A stretch of DNA of 64,000 nucleotides from Phocoena phocoena (lineage: Eukaryota; Chordata; Mammalia; Artiodactyla; Phocoenidae): NCBI RefSeq assembly GCF_963924675.1, contig NC_089219.1, positions 147,146,288 to 147,210,287 of the forward strand, read 5' to 3'. Under the pieces are notes generated by a model. The model saw nothing but the letters and a program-made list of their open reading frames with translations. It ran no database searches and was not told the origin of the DNA. This document shows positions 46,201 through 57,161 of this stretch, piece after piece. The translations under genes were made by a program, and so were the position numbers. Within the stretch, counting starts at the first letter, position 1, and every line of letters begins with the position of its first letter.

Positions 46201-47224
46201 AATCACAGGCAAGCATGTTCTCTTCACTCTGAGCTGTCTGAAAGGAGAAAAGGAACACAGCTAATCGTGGAGCAGGGGAAGGAGAGTCAGGTCTGCTTCC
46301 AAAAACGCATGCTCTTTTCACTAGATCAAGTGGTTTCCCCTCGATAACTATAGACTTGAGGCACAAATAACCTGTATGCCTAACATTACAAAGATAGTTA
46401 AGAAATGTTAGATCAAATACTATCCATCTTTTGAGCCCCAAATAGGTGCCAATCACCATATTCGGTGCTTTCTACAGCATCTCATTTGATTTAGATGGCA
46501 CTTTAGCATTTTTTGGTGCCTCAGAGTCTTTTCTGGGAACCTAAATTATCTTTGTAGCAGCAAAGCATGACAGTTCTACATAAGTGTCCAGATCACTATG
46601 AGATGACAAAAATCCAGTGAACTTCCACTCAAATAAATCTGGTAGAAATGTATTATAACACCTCAAAGTCTAGAGGTCAAGGACAATCCCCTCTTGTTGG
46701 CACAAAGGACCCTGGAGACAATAAGGATCTGAGAGCTCATCGTGTGTATGGATCCCTGCGTACTATACCCACAACCAGAAACCATCCAGCTTACACCTCA
46801 ACACTCTCAGTGACCAAGAACTCCTGGCTTTTTGAGACAGTCTTTTCTACCCTTTTAGGACAACTTAGATTGGAGAGAGCGTGCTTCTCTGTACTCTTCA
46901 CAGTTGACCCTGGTTCTCCTCTCTGAAGCAACATTTTGAACATGGGTACCAGGTCTTCAACTGGCAGCCTGTCAAACATCTGATGAAGGTTCTCATGTCT
47001 CTCCAAAGGTTTGATTTTGGACACAACGTAGCCTCAGTTTCTTTATCCATTCTTTTACACTCAGTTCCAAATCTCCTGTTATAATTTCCCTTTTTCTAGA
47101 TATTTCCTCATTTGTCTGTGTCCCCCTGGGATTGTGATACCTGAAATAGATTGCACACTTATGGAATGACATGAATAGTGAAGAAGAGACTCGGAATACC
47201 GTATTCTTTTTCTAACCATATATT

Positions 47225-47345
47225 CATATCATCAACAAACATTTTCTACGCATTTACTATATTCCAGGTACAACAATTAGCAGTGGAGACATTCAGGAAC
47301 GTGCCATGGAAGACTGCCCTCAGAGAGCTTACATCTAACCTATTA
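47225..47345 (-). mobile_element. L2 3'-end relic
   Basis: CATCAACAAACATTTTCTAC, TTACTATATTCCAGGTACAA and CCCTCAGAGAGCTTACATCT match the reverse L2 terminus. Confidence 0.62.
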
Positions 47346-47439
47346 TAATGATGAAGCCCGTTGTGACATTTATTTCAAGGCAGCCTTATCTCATACCAAA
47401 GTCTGCACCTACTATGTTCCTGAGAAAGTCAAGACCATC

Positions 47440-48390
47440 GCATAAGAGTGCCCTCACTTCTTCCCTAACCACATACGTTTCTATCTCTATCGGTACCTAT
47501 CCACTCATTCATTTATGTGCACACAGTGGAAGAGATGTCCTTTCCATGACTAAGGCTACCTCTGCTCTTTTGTTCTATCCCCTTCTGACTCCTGAGGGAC
47601 CATGCTCCATCAATTACCCCGTATCCTTATCCAGTTTAACTGAAATGGTTCCCTCCTTAGCACAAAGACGTATTTTCCAGTCCTCCCTATTTTATAAACA
47701 CCCTTCTTTTACCCCGCAACTTCTTCAACTCTGATCCTAACTACTTTTCTTCACAGTCAAGTATTTCAAGATCCTTGAAGGAGCAGTCTACACCCAGCCT
47801 CTAAGCTCCCCCACTCCCAATCGATCCCTAACCTGTTGCAATCTGACTTCTGTCCCTCCCCATTCCATTCAAACAACATTTGTCAAGATCATTAATGGCC
47901 TCCAGATCGCCAAAGCCAATGAATATATTTATATCTTCCTCTTACTTGTCTGCTATATTTGGCATTGCCTGTGTCTTGCATTTTCCTCTTTTGATAAATT
48001 TCTGCTTTATGTCTTACCGTTACAGCACTACTTATGTTCATTATAGAAAATTTAGAAACAGATATATAAAAAATCCAGAGATAACAACCAATGACCTTTT
48101 TGTCTACATTCTCTCTGACATCTTCCTATAAATACACATTATGTACCACTTTAGGAAACTGCTCTGTTCACCTAATCTATCATGAGCATCCTTCTGTGTC
48201 TCCACCTTCCTTATTCACATTCTTTCCTCCCTTGGCTCCAGTGAAACCACTGTTTTTGTTTTCCTTTTACCTCCAGAGCCCTCGCTTCTCAGTCTCCATC
48301 GCAGGCTTCTCACTCTCTGCCTCGTTCTAAAAGTGTCAGCAGCTTCTCAGGGCTCTCTCCCTAGACCTCTATGTGCTCACACTGGGGGGC
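47440..48390 (+). mobile_element. L2-clade LINE RT region, interrupted
   Basis: CTTCACAGTCAAGTATTTCA, CCTTGAAGGAGCAGTCTACA, CTGTTGCAATCTGACTTCTG and TGTCAAGATCATTAATGGCC follow the L2 RT coding plan. The collinear continuation (CTTCTCAGTCTCCATCGCAG, GGGCTCTCTCCCTAGACCTC) resumes after about 48280. The 48000-48200 stretch between them looks like another, inserted repeat. Confidence 0.6.
48000..48200 (-). mobile_element. possible old L1-type fragment inserted in L2 relic
   Basis: TTATAGAAAATTTAGAAACA, CCAGAGATAACAACCAATGA and ATCATGAGCATCCTTCTGTG resemble the reverse of an old L1 3' region. Assignment tentative. Confidence 0.35.
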
Positions 48391-49200
48391 TGCACTGGCA
48401 CACTGACAAAGCTGTCACTGAGTGTGGGTTCATCTGTCACAGCCAGCTAGTCTGCCACACATAGAACAGGTAAACAGAGATGTTAATATACAGAAGATGC
48501 TCAAGGAATATCTGCTACACTCATCAGAAGGCAAGAGGAAGGGGGAGAAGGGCTCTGGGGAGCAGTACTGCTGCGGCCATGACTTTCCCCAGCAGTAGAC
48601 CCATCTGAGGGCAAGGAAAAGAAGAAAGAAGGGGTGAAGGGAAAACGACAGAGAAGCACCAAAGCCAATCTCTCTCCTTCACGCCTTTGCTGAGAGCTGG
48701 ATCTGTCACGCAGTGGCTGAGATGCACTACTGAATGGGCAAGAAGAAGCTCCCAACTGGCCCCTAGGGTGATCAGCCCCCAGCAATCCCTGGGCACAGGT
48801 ACCCTTGGGAGGTGACCCTGAAGAAGTGCTCCCTATATTTCACTCTAGAACCCTGCCCACCACGCCTCCCACCTTCCCACCCACTCTCTCATGAACTGCC
48901 TTCCACTCCCCAACCCACCCCAGCTTCACCTCTCAGCTCTTTCCCAGATTAATGTCATTAAGCTGCCAAACCCAAAGGACAACCCCTGACCTCCAACACA
49001 ATTTTTTTTTTTTTTTTTGCTATTCTTAACTTTTTATAACTACACAAGTTTTCAGTTGCTTCATTTTCTTGACTACAGTTGAATGCCATAGGGTTGAGAC
49101 CTGGTCTGTTACTTGAATCTACAGCCCCAAATGCCCAGTATACTTCCTTATTCCCTCTAGGTGCTCGCCACAGGCAGAATCACCTGACCCAGGGGCATTA
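48391..49200. other. unique intron sequence with poly-T tract
   Basis: Nothing coding recognised. A homopolymer T run lies at about 49003-49018. Weak L2-like text at 49070-49150. Confidence 0.4.
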
Positions 49201-49204
49201 ACAT

Positions 49205-49420
49205 AGGAGCTTAAAGTACAGTGGTTGAGAGCATGACTCCTCCCCTGGGTTCTCATTCCACCTTCACTTACTAGCTGTGAGGCTCTGAGTCTCAGGGTCC
49301 TGACTGGTCGAGTGGAGGTAATAAAACCCACCTCATAGGCTTGTCATAAAGATGACCTGGGATACTGAATGTAAAGAGCTCAGAACAGTGCCGGGCATAC
49401 AGCAAGCACCCAACAGATGT
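49205..49420 (+). repeat. MIR SINE relic
   Basis: ACAGTGGTTGAGAGCATGAC head, CTTACTAGCTGTGAGGCTCT, CCACCTCATAGGCTTGTCAT and AACAGTGCCGGGCATACAGC: a nearly full-length MIR in the forward orientation. Confidence 0.8.
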
Positions 49421-49954
49421 CAGATGTCAGCTGTGACAAGGAAAACACACCTGAGAAGAAGACAAGTGAAGAGAAAGCGAGAGAGCCTAGTCCTCTCTCC
49501 AAAGCATTAACGTCCTCACATCCACAGCAACTTCACAATTCTTCACCCACGCCCACCCTCTTCACCCTTAGTGATCGGATTGAAAAGAACTTCTACAAAG
49601 CACTCTTTTCCTTATGAGCATTACATGCCTTAATAAGCTGGATCAGTGGGAGTCCCAAACGTCAACAATTCACATTAGAAAAATACACGTTATTCCCAAG
49701 TACCCTCTCTAATTAGTGTTTACATGATTTGTATGGCTAGTATATTTTACACTAAAGGGTGTTCTAGAAATAGCAGTAAATACCCAATGTCCTAAGAGTT
49801 CAACAGCTAGCTAAAATTGAACTGGCTTATTGCATGATATTTGTGAGTTGTAATCCTGTAATTAAGGCTTCATTAGTCCCTGCAATGCCAGGGCTCTGTA
49901 GTGGTTGATTTACTATGATGAAGTTTGTCATATTCAGTTAACCTCTGTCATATT

Positions 49955-50045
49955 CATTCATTCACTTATGCATTCATTCATTCCCTACTTTGGGCACCCA
50001 CTGTGCACCAGGCACTGGGCTAAGGATGGGGGATATACACACCTC
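49955..50045 (-). mobile_element. L2 3'-end relic
   Basis: CATTCATTCATTCCCTACTT, CACTGTGCACCAGGCACTGG and GCTAAGGATGGGGGATATAC are the reverse L2 terminus. Confidence 0.6.
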
Positions 50046-50109
50046 AATGATGTCTCCCTGAAAATGTCATGGCACCAAATACCTCTTGTTTCACCATCTC
50101 TAGGTGAAC

Positions 50110-50235
50110 CATCATTAAGGATTTATTAAGTGGCTTTTAGGTATCAGACACTGTGCCGGGCACGATGAGAAATATAAAAATGCTAGAGACACACTCCTTA
50201 CCTCCATGGAACTGATGATCTGATTGATAGACTAA
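50110..50235 (-). mobile_element. L2 3'-end relic
   Basis: AAGGATTTATTAAGTGGCTT, CAGACACTGTGCCGGGCACG and CCTCCATGGAACTGATGATC: a second reverse L2 terminus just beyond the previous one. Confidence 0.58.
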
Positions 50236-50284
50236 ACAATCACTGCTTGAAAGAGACAGCAGTGTGAGTGCCTCTGAAAGAGGA

Positions 50285-50455
50285 ATAACAATTATCGTTC
50301 ATCCAGTACCTTCTATATGCCAGCCACCTGGCTGGGCACTTGCCACATTTAAACCTATCAGGTAAGTTAAAAACTTCCCATTTTCCAGAAGAGGAAAACT
50401 ACTCAGTGTGTTTAGACTTGGACTCAGATCTGTCTCTGAAACTGGCATTTTGTCG
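50285..50455 (-). repeat. MIR SINE relic
   Basis: GTACCTTCTATATGCCAGCC, CCACATTTAAACCTATCAGG and CCCATTTTCCAGAAGAGGAA follow MIR in reverse. Confidence 0.65.
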
Positions 50456-50893
50456 CCATACCATGCTAACCCTTAGCTCGACCTCTTCAGCTAAAACTTA
50501 TTTATATAAAATTTATGCAAAATGAGGTATAGAATGGTTAAGGGCCCTGCTCATATTTTAAAATTACGAACAGATTTATTTTTAAGAGTTCTTAGTCTTT
50601 TAATCCTATAAACTCTTTATGACTAAACCAATAGCCCCTCTCTCTGCCCAAAAATGTAGGCCATGATCACCCAGAAGCCATAACAAGAGTCAAGAGCATA
50701 GGCCAGGAAAGAAATTACCTGGTTCCACAGGGCTCGTCCCAAACTCAGCTGGGGACTGGAGTATGGCAAATGATTCTGTATTTAAACTAAGAAAGAGAGT
50801 GGCCACTGTCACCATATCTCTCAATTCTTTCTTTGAGAAAAGGTTTATGAAAGAACCTTGTAGAGTATCTGGCCCTCAGTAATGATTAATTTC

Positions 50894-51244
50894 TGCGATC
50901 GACTGATTTGTGTCTTCCCTAAATTCGTATGTTGAATCCTAACCCCCAATGTGACGGTATCAGGAGGTGGGGCCTTTGGGAAATAATTAGTTCATGAGGG
51001 TGGAGCCCTCATGAATGGGATTTGTGCCCTTATAAAAGGGACTCCAGAGAGCTCTCTTGCCCCTTCCACCATGTGAGGACACAATGAGAAACCAGCGGTG
51101 TCCAGGTGGAAGAGCACCCTCACCAGAACCTGACCATGCTGGCACCTGAATCTTAGACTTCCAGCCCCCAGAACTGTGAGCAGTAAGTTTCTAGTCCGCC
51201 CAGTCTATGGTATGCTGTTGTAGGAGCCCGAGTGGACTAAGACA
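50894..51244 (+). mobile_element. solo LTR, ERVL-MaLR type (MLT1/MST-like)
   Basis: Begins TGCGATCGACTGATTTGTGT and ends GTGGACTAAGACA, the TG...CA LTR ends. Internal landmarks: CGTATGTTGAATCCTAACCC, GGTGGGGCCTTTGGGAAATA, CCCTTATAAAAGGGACTCCA (TATA-like), CACCATGTGAGGACACAATG and CCCAGTCTATGGTATGCTGT. No internal retroviral genes lie beside it, so it is a solo LTR left by recombination. Old and inert. Confidence 0.85.
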
Positions 51245-51952
51245 GCTTCCTTCTGTCTCCATGGTCAGTGTAGCTCAGGGTTTGGCATTTCTTAATATGC
51301 AAAGCTTTCAAAGTGAAAAAAGAAAAAGGAAAAAAGGAATCCACCATGCTGTCCCCCGCTCAGGCTATCTGACGATGTCACTGCTGTCCTTTTTCTACTG
51401 GCTCTTTCTAACCTGCAGTGTAAGCGCTCTGCACCACAAACATGTCTCAGAATAATCCCATTTGGGGAAAAGCAACCAAGTATGAGAGAGGCAAGATGTC
51501 AGACACGTTCTCATCCTTTCTCTCTTTGTTCACATTTCTAAAAGAGAACAAGCAAGAACTAAATTTAATCTTCAAGAACTAAATACCAATTCAAAGGTAG
51601 GGCCTACTCCTTAGAATGGTCCCAGAGAGAACCTGGAGGCCTAAACACCTCAGTACTGAGTATTTTCACATGATTCTAAAGGTTCATGAGAAAGGAAAGC
51701 ACAGGAAAACTTTACAGAGTGGCGGAGCTACGAGGTGGTCAAACCAAAAGAAACAAACATTGGATCCTACTACATGGCCTTTTAGGGCCTTCTAATGTCA
51801 TAGTGGACCAAAGCTCTCACTCCCCTGACCATTACCCAAATTATTTCAGACTCATCAGGCTCTCAGCCTTATTAGAAACATTTCTGGGTGGAAATGCTAT
51901 AATTTCTTAGATAATAAATTATGGAGCCTGGAACATATTTTTTCACTTATAA

Positions 51953-51976
51953 CACACACACATACACACACACACA
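51953..51976 (+). repeat. (CA)n microsatellite, interrupted
   Basis: CA repeats with one CATA interruption. Some flank reads AAAAC. Confidence 0.85.
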
Positions 51977-52090
51977 AAACACCTTCATTTTCCTGGTAGC
52001 AAAATGACTAGAGAGCTGAAAGAAGGAACAACATCTACATAACTCATGGCAGAGCTGCCAGCACAGCATCACAATCAAATTAAATCCTGG

Positions 52091-52416
52091 GGCTTCCCTG
52101 GTGGCGCAGTGGTTGAGAGTTTGCCTGCCGATGCAGGGGACACGGGTTCGAGCCCTGGTCTGGGAGGATCCCACATGCCGTCGAGCAACTGGGCCCGTGA
52201 GCCATGGCCGCTGAGCCTGCGCATCTGGAGCCTGTGCTCCGCAACGAGAGGCCGCGATAGCGAGAGGCCCACACACCGCGATGAAGAGTGGCCCCCGCTC
52301 GCCGCAACTGGAGAAGGCCCTCGCACGCACAGAAGCGAAGACCCAGCACAGCCAAGAATAAATAAATAAATAAATAAATTTAAAATATAAATATATAAAA
52401 TAAAATAAAATAAAAG
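52091..52416 (+). mobile_element. CHR SINE, long form
   Basis: GGCTTCCCTGGTGGCGCAGT head, GGGTTCGAGCC B box, then a long 3' part (GTGGCCCCCGCTCGCCGCAA, AGACCCAGCACAGCCAAGAA) and an (AAATA)n tail. Target-site duplication TTAAATCCTGG at 52080-52090 and 52417-52427. It combines the young-type middle with the long older-type 3' part. Confidence 0.94.
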
Positions 52417-52749
52417 TTAAATCCTGGTTGGTTGAGCACATGTAGACCAGATCTGAATTTCTGTCTCTGACCTGTGGTCCCCAGGACGTTTTGCGGGGAA
52501 GACCCGGCCATTTTTGTAGATGGCAGAATCCTGCAGCGGGAAGATGTGGCTTTAGGAGCCAGACAGGCCTGGGTCCAAACCCCAGCTCCACTACTCCAAA
52601 CATCAGCGTGACTCTGCAAAGAGCTAAAATCTACATACAACGGGTGCTGAATAATATATGCTGAATGGATTTAAAAATTAGGCCTATTACTAAACCTTGC
52701 TTCACATTAACCTTTTCTGACAAACCTCTCCTCTAGCACTTAGGATCCA

Positions 52750-52910
52750 CTCCACTGGTTCAACAGATACCTAACTGAGCACCTAATACGGGCCAAGCAG
52801 ACAGAGATTAAATTGTTTATTTAAAATTGTGAACAAAACAAAGTCTCTGCTCTCATGAAGGATTCTAGTGGAGGAGACTTAAATAGGTAAACAAATGAAT
52901 AGGTGAAATG
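52750..52910 (-). mobile_element. L2 3'-end relic
   Basis: CAACAGATACCTAACTGAGC, GTGAACAAAACAAAGTCTCT, GCTCTCATGAAGGATTCTAG and TAGGTAAACAAATGAATAGG: a well-preserved reverse L2 terminus. Confidence 0.68.
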
Positions 52911-53079
52911 CTTTGATCCATAATAATTCTGATTATACTTTTGTTAACAATAATTAATTAATAATACTTTCTGTGTAAAAATAAAGCAAGATAAGGGGCT
53001 AGAGCAGGATGACGTAATTTAGAATCCCACTATAGATGACACCGTGTTATTCACTACTCTTTCCTGTATGTTAATCCAT

Positions 53080-53205
53080 ATCCTGAACTAAGAGATAGAC
53101 TTCTTGGGCACACAAATCATGCCTATAAATTCTTTATTCTCTATGACATCTGTTAGAGTGTGAAGTACACAGCAAATGTTCAGCAAATTCCTATCAACTG
53201 ACTAA
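53080..53205 (+). mobile_element. L2 3'-end relic
   Basis: GGGCACACAAATCATGCCTA, TTCTTTATTCTCTATGACAT and GTGAAGTACACAGCAAATGT follow the forward L2 terminus. Confidence 0.48.
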
Positions 53206-53632
53206 AACTGAACTGGCTAAAGAGGATTCCTTCAAGTTAGATGTTATCTAATTCCATGAGTTACTACTTGACATCATTATGAAATAAATAGGAACTTTAC
53301 AAATGCAGTCTCCTCACTATTTCCAGACTAGGAGGTATCTTATATACTCCTCATCCTTGCAACTGATCTGATGCCAAGACAGAGCCTAGCCTTCCATTTC
53401 AATTTCTTTGGGCACCTTCCCCAAGGATGTTCCATCAAACCACATACCAACCATCTGACCCCAATCTATGGATGCCTAATCCTGAGAAAAACCTCTTTCC
53501 TCTGGAGCTGCTCTGGAGCTATGAAGAAAAGAGCAGAGATTGTTTAACCACATGGAAAGGAAAGTATTTTCCTTCCTCATTTTGCCAAAACATGTGAGCC
53601 CTTTCAATGAGGCATACCTCAAAATTGACCAG

Positions 53633-53861
53633 GGCTTCCCTGGTGGCGCAGTGGTTGAGAGTCTGCCTGCCGATGCAGGGGACACGGGTTCGTGCCCCGG
53701 TCTGGGAAGATCCCACATGCCGCGGAGCGGCTGGGCCCGTGAGCCATGGCCACTGAGCCTGCGCGTCCGGAGCCTGTGCTCCGCAACGGGAGAGGCCACA
53801 ACAGCGAGAGGCCCGCGTACCGCAAAAAAAACAAAAAACAAAAAAAACAAAAAAAAACCTG
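53633..53861 (+). mobile_element. CHR SINE (young), first of a tandem pair
   Basis: GGCTTCCCTGGTGGCGCAGT head, GGGTTCGTGCC B-box region, full body to CCCGCGTACCGC and an (A)nC-type tail. Its 5' flank AAAATTGACCAG (53621-53632) is duplicated only after the second SINE, at 54069-54080. Confidence 0.95.
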
Positions 53862-54068
53862 GGGCTTCCCTGGTGGCACAGTGGTTGGGAGTCCGCCTGC
53901 CGATGCAGGGGATGCGGGTTCGTGCCCCGGTCCGGGAGGATCCCGCGTTCCGCAGAGCGGCTGGGCCCGTGAGCCATGGCCGCTGGGCCTGTGCGTCCAG
54001 AGCCTGTGCTCTGCGGCAGGAGAGGCCGCAGCGGTGAGAGGCCTGCATACTGAAAACAAACAAACAAA
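53862..54068 (+). mobile_element. CHR SINE (young), second of a tandem pair
   Basis: Starts GGGGCTTCCCTGGTGGCACA after the A-rich tail of the first copy and ends CCTGCATACTG plus an AAACAAAC tail. The 3' flank AAAACTGACCAG (54069-54080) pairs with the flank before the first SINE (one mismatch). It differs from copy one at many sites, so it is not a simple recent duplication. Confidence 0.94.
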
Positions 54069-54089
54069 AAAACTGACCAGAAAGCAACA

Positions 54090-56190
54090 AGAAAAGAAAG
54101 TAACTAAATCCATTTCCTAATGCTAAACAGCTTTTTTCCCTTCCCTATTCCTTTTCCCTAGCAATTCTCCCACCAGAATCACTAAACACTAAAAAACCAC
54201 TCAAGCCAACAAAAACAGACCCAAAGGCAAGTCCTGGCAGGTGGCAAGTGTCTGACCTTTGGGACAAATGCATCCTTTGTCTCTGAATAAAGTAGCAAGA
54301 GAAAGAAACACAGGGTCAGCCAAGTAGGAGAACTCTGCTGCAGTACTCTGCAAAACAAAGTCACCAGCCTTCACCTAAAGCTCCCGCTATCCTGATTCCT
54401 TCTGTAATATTAGGAACCACCTAATATTTGTGCTTTGTGAGGCACATTTCATAGTTTTTTTTAGCTTTCACCCAACTACCATTTGTTGAATACCTTCTAG
54501 TAGAAGGTCCAGTGTTAGGTGTTATAGGATATTCAAACCTGAGTAAGAAGAAAGTCTCTGCCACTTGCAATATGGTATTTCCCCCAAATACAAAGTGGAG
54601 TCAACCACTGTCATTACCTAAGCTGAAGAAAAAATCCTTGGGGATCCAGGCCCATGTGAAGTGTAGCCACTTGCCCAAGACAGCTGAAGGTCAAGTAGGA
54701 ACACTGCCCTTCTGGCCCTCCTAGAAGATGTGTCTAAACGCTCATGTAGACAGTGTCATCTGGCCTGCTCTACCTACATACTCCTGTTCACCCAAATAAT
54801 CAGCTAACACCTTTCCCACTTCTTCCCTGACAGTAGCCAACAGATAACTGGCCCTGGGTACCTACTACGCAAGCAGGAGGCAGTCATTCAGAAATGTGAC
54901 TTGGGTTATGATCTCAACACTGGGAAGATTACAAAACTGCTCAACTCTCTGAACCAGGGATTGTGGAGCTGGAAAGGTAGGGAGGGGAGGTTGGCTCATC
55001 TGGGACTCACCTGTCATCTAAGGAAACTCTGACATCTGCGGGGGTATTTACTATAAGGAACCAGTCCTTGACTCATGAGAAAGACCTTTCTGTATCGTTT
55101 ATCCAGCAATTTGCCAAGGGTCAGTTAATAGCGTAATGCATTTTACTCTTTAAATGAACTATATACTCAAAGTTGGTCCCAGCAAATACAGCCTCTCTTC
55201 CTGAGGTCTCTTTCTCATGTATGAGTCTTTAGTGTCACTGGGCTTTCTCCACACTCCTTCAACACACTCAGGGGTAAGGACTGAGTGTGGGCAACAACCA
55301 GCACAGTCTGTAGGAAACCTCACATGAATTTGGCTTCCATGCCCCTCCAGCCACAATGCTGCACCCTCCCTCATGTAAAAGGACGAAATGCCTATCTGGC
55401 CCTGCAGGAGGTCACTGGCTTTGAGCTGTTTTCCTGGTGGTACCAAATTATGGTGAGTCTGATATACTTACTCTCCCAGAACAAATCATACCCATTTGTG
55501 AGCGACTGGCCAGTTTAGGGGTAACATCTGTGGTCAACAAGTTGCTATTTTGGGGCAAATTACATGAAGTTAAATTTCACAGTCTTGGTCTCATCAGTGC
55601 CAGTCTGCAACTCAAAGAGCTAATCGACAGCATCTGCCAAGCTGCAATCAGTCTAACGTGGGCACAAAAGCAGAGCTGTCGTGTTGGACTTCTGAGCCTG
55701 CGGGAATGGTCTATGTGTGTATCAGTGGAAGGAAAGGACGTGCAGGGGTAGGAAGGTGATGACAGGAAGGCAGTACCATGTGTTGGTAAGATGGCAGGGA
55801 GGGCAGCCCCCAGAGTCCTGGTGAAGCAGCGGGGAGAAGTGGGAAACAGGATGGGTGAGGATGCTTTTCCATATTCACGCACTTAACAATGTCTGGGGCT
55901 GACCACAGATAATGCATGTAGTGATGAGCAAAAGGGACACAGTGCTGCTCTAGTAGAACTGCCACTTTAGCAAAGATGGAGCCAAATTATAGAAGATTTA
56001 GGGGTTTTGCTTGTTTTAAGAAAACTGGGTGAAAGATACCACCTAAGAGGAAACTCTCTCTGAAGGCTGGGTGACATGAGGAAGTGGTTGGTGGGACTGT
56101 GACTTGCAGCTGCTGCCCTGCCCCCTGACCCTGCCCTATCCCCACCCCTCCTGAGAGCTGGGGATGAGCTGAGAAAAAAACAGGGGTGAG
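54090..56190. other. unique HHAT intron sequence
   Basis: No exon or clear repeat. Frames at 55159-55446, 55437-55751 and 55577-55882 overlap on opposite strands without recognisable similarity. Confidence 0.42.
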
Positions 56191-56191
56191 G

Positions 56192-57018
56192 GATCCTGGG
56201 CATATATCCAGAGAGAACTCTTATTTGAAAAGATACATACAGCCCAATGCTCATTTTAGCACTATTTACAATAGCCAAGACATGGAAACAACCTAACTGT
56301 CCACTGACAGGTGGATGGATAAAGAAGATGTGGTACAGGGAGATCAGCTCGGTGCTTTGTGACCACCTAGAGGGGTGGGATAGGGAGGGTGGGAGGGAGG
56401 GAGATGCAAGAGGGAAGAGATATGGGAATGTATGTATATGTATAACTGATTCACTTTGTTATAAGGCAGAAACTAACACACCACTGTAAAGCAATTATAC
56501 TCCAATAAAGATGTTAAAAAAAAAAAAAGAAGATGTGGTACATATATACAATGGAATATTACTCAGCCATAAAAAATGAAATAATGTCATTGGCAGCAAC
56601 ATGGATAGACCTGGAGATTATCATACTAAGTGAAGTAAGACAGAGAAAGACAAATACCGTATGGTATCACTTGTATGTGGAATCTAAGATATGACACAAA
56701 TGAACTTATCTACAAAACAGAAACAGGCTCACAGACATAGAGAACAGACTTGTGGTTGCCAAGGGGGAGCAGGAGTGAGGGAGAAATGGGCCGGGAGTTT
56801 GGGATTAGCAGATGTAAACTATTATATATAGAATGGATAAACAACAAGGTCCTGCTGTATAGCACGGGGAACTATAGTCAATATCCTGGGATAAACCATA
56901 ACAGAAAAGAATATGAAAAAGAATGTATATATGTGTATAACTGAATCACTTTGCTGTCCAGTAGAAATTACCACAACATTGTAAATCAATTATACTTCAG
57001 TAAACTAAATTAAGAAAA
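56192..57018 (+). mobile_element. older L1 3' end, host of a nested L1
   Basis: Opens CTGGGCATATATCCAGAGAG and reads to AAAGAAGATGTGGTAC, is interrupted at 56337-56525, then resumes ATATATACAATGGAATATTA. It ends with a 3' UTR of an older type (GCTGTATAGCACGGGGAACT, CAATTATACTTCAGTAAAC). Confidence 0.92.
56337..56525 (+). mobile_element. short L1 3' end nested in another L1
   Basis: About 190 bp of the younger 3' UTR type (GGAGATCAGCTCGGTGCTTT to CTCCAATAAAGATGTTA plus poly-A). It is flanked by a perfect 16-bp target-site duplication AAAGAAGATGTGGTAC (56321-56336 and 56526-56541). Confidence 0.96.
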
Positions 57019-57138
57019 AAAAAAGACAGGGGTTGGGGGGAAGGAAGAGGAGCAAAAGTGTGGAGCAGACCAAACCCTCTGCAGATCACAGGGCTGAGCC
57101 TTCACAAATTACGTTTTCAAATGAAAACTGTCATTGCA

Positions 57139-57161
57139 AAAAAAAAAAAAAAAAAAAAAAA
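57139..57161 (+). repeat. poly-A tract
   Basis: A run of about 23 A between CATTGC and TCAGGTGG, with no recognised SINE or L1 body before it. Confidence 0.9.

Noticed and set aside
53476..54113. Long minus-strand ORFs (164-204 residues) with repeated RPLSGHGSRAQPL-type text
   Set aside because: They are the reverse translation of two CHR SINEs. The same text recurs at every SINE (19949, 32297, 45132, 52075).
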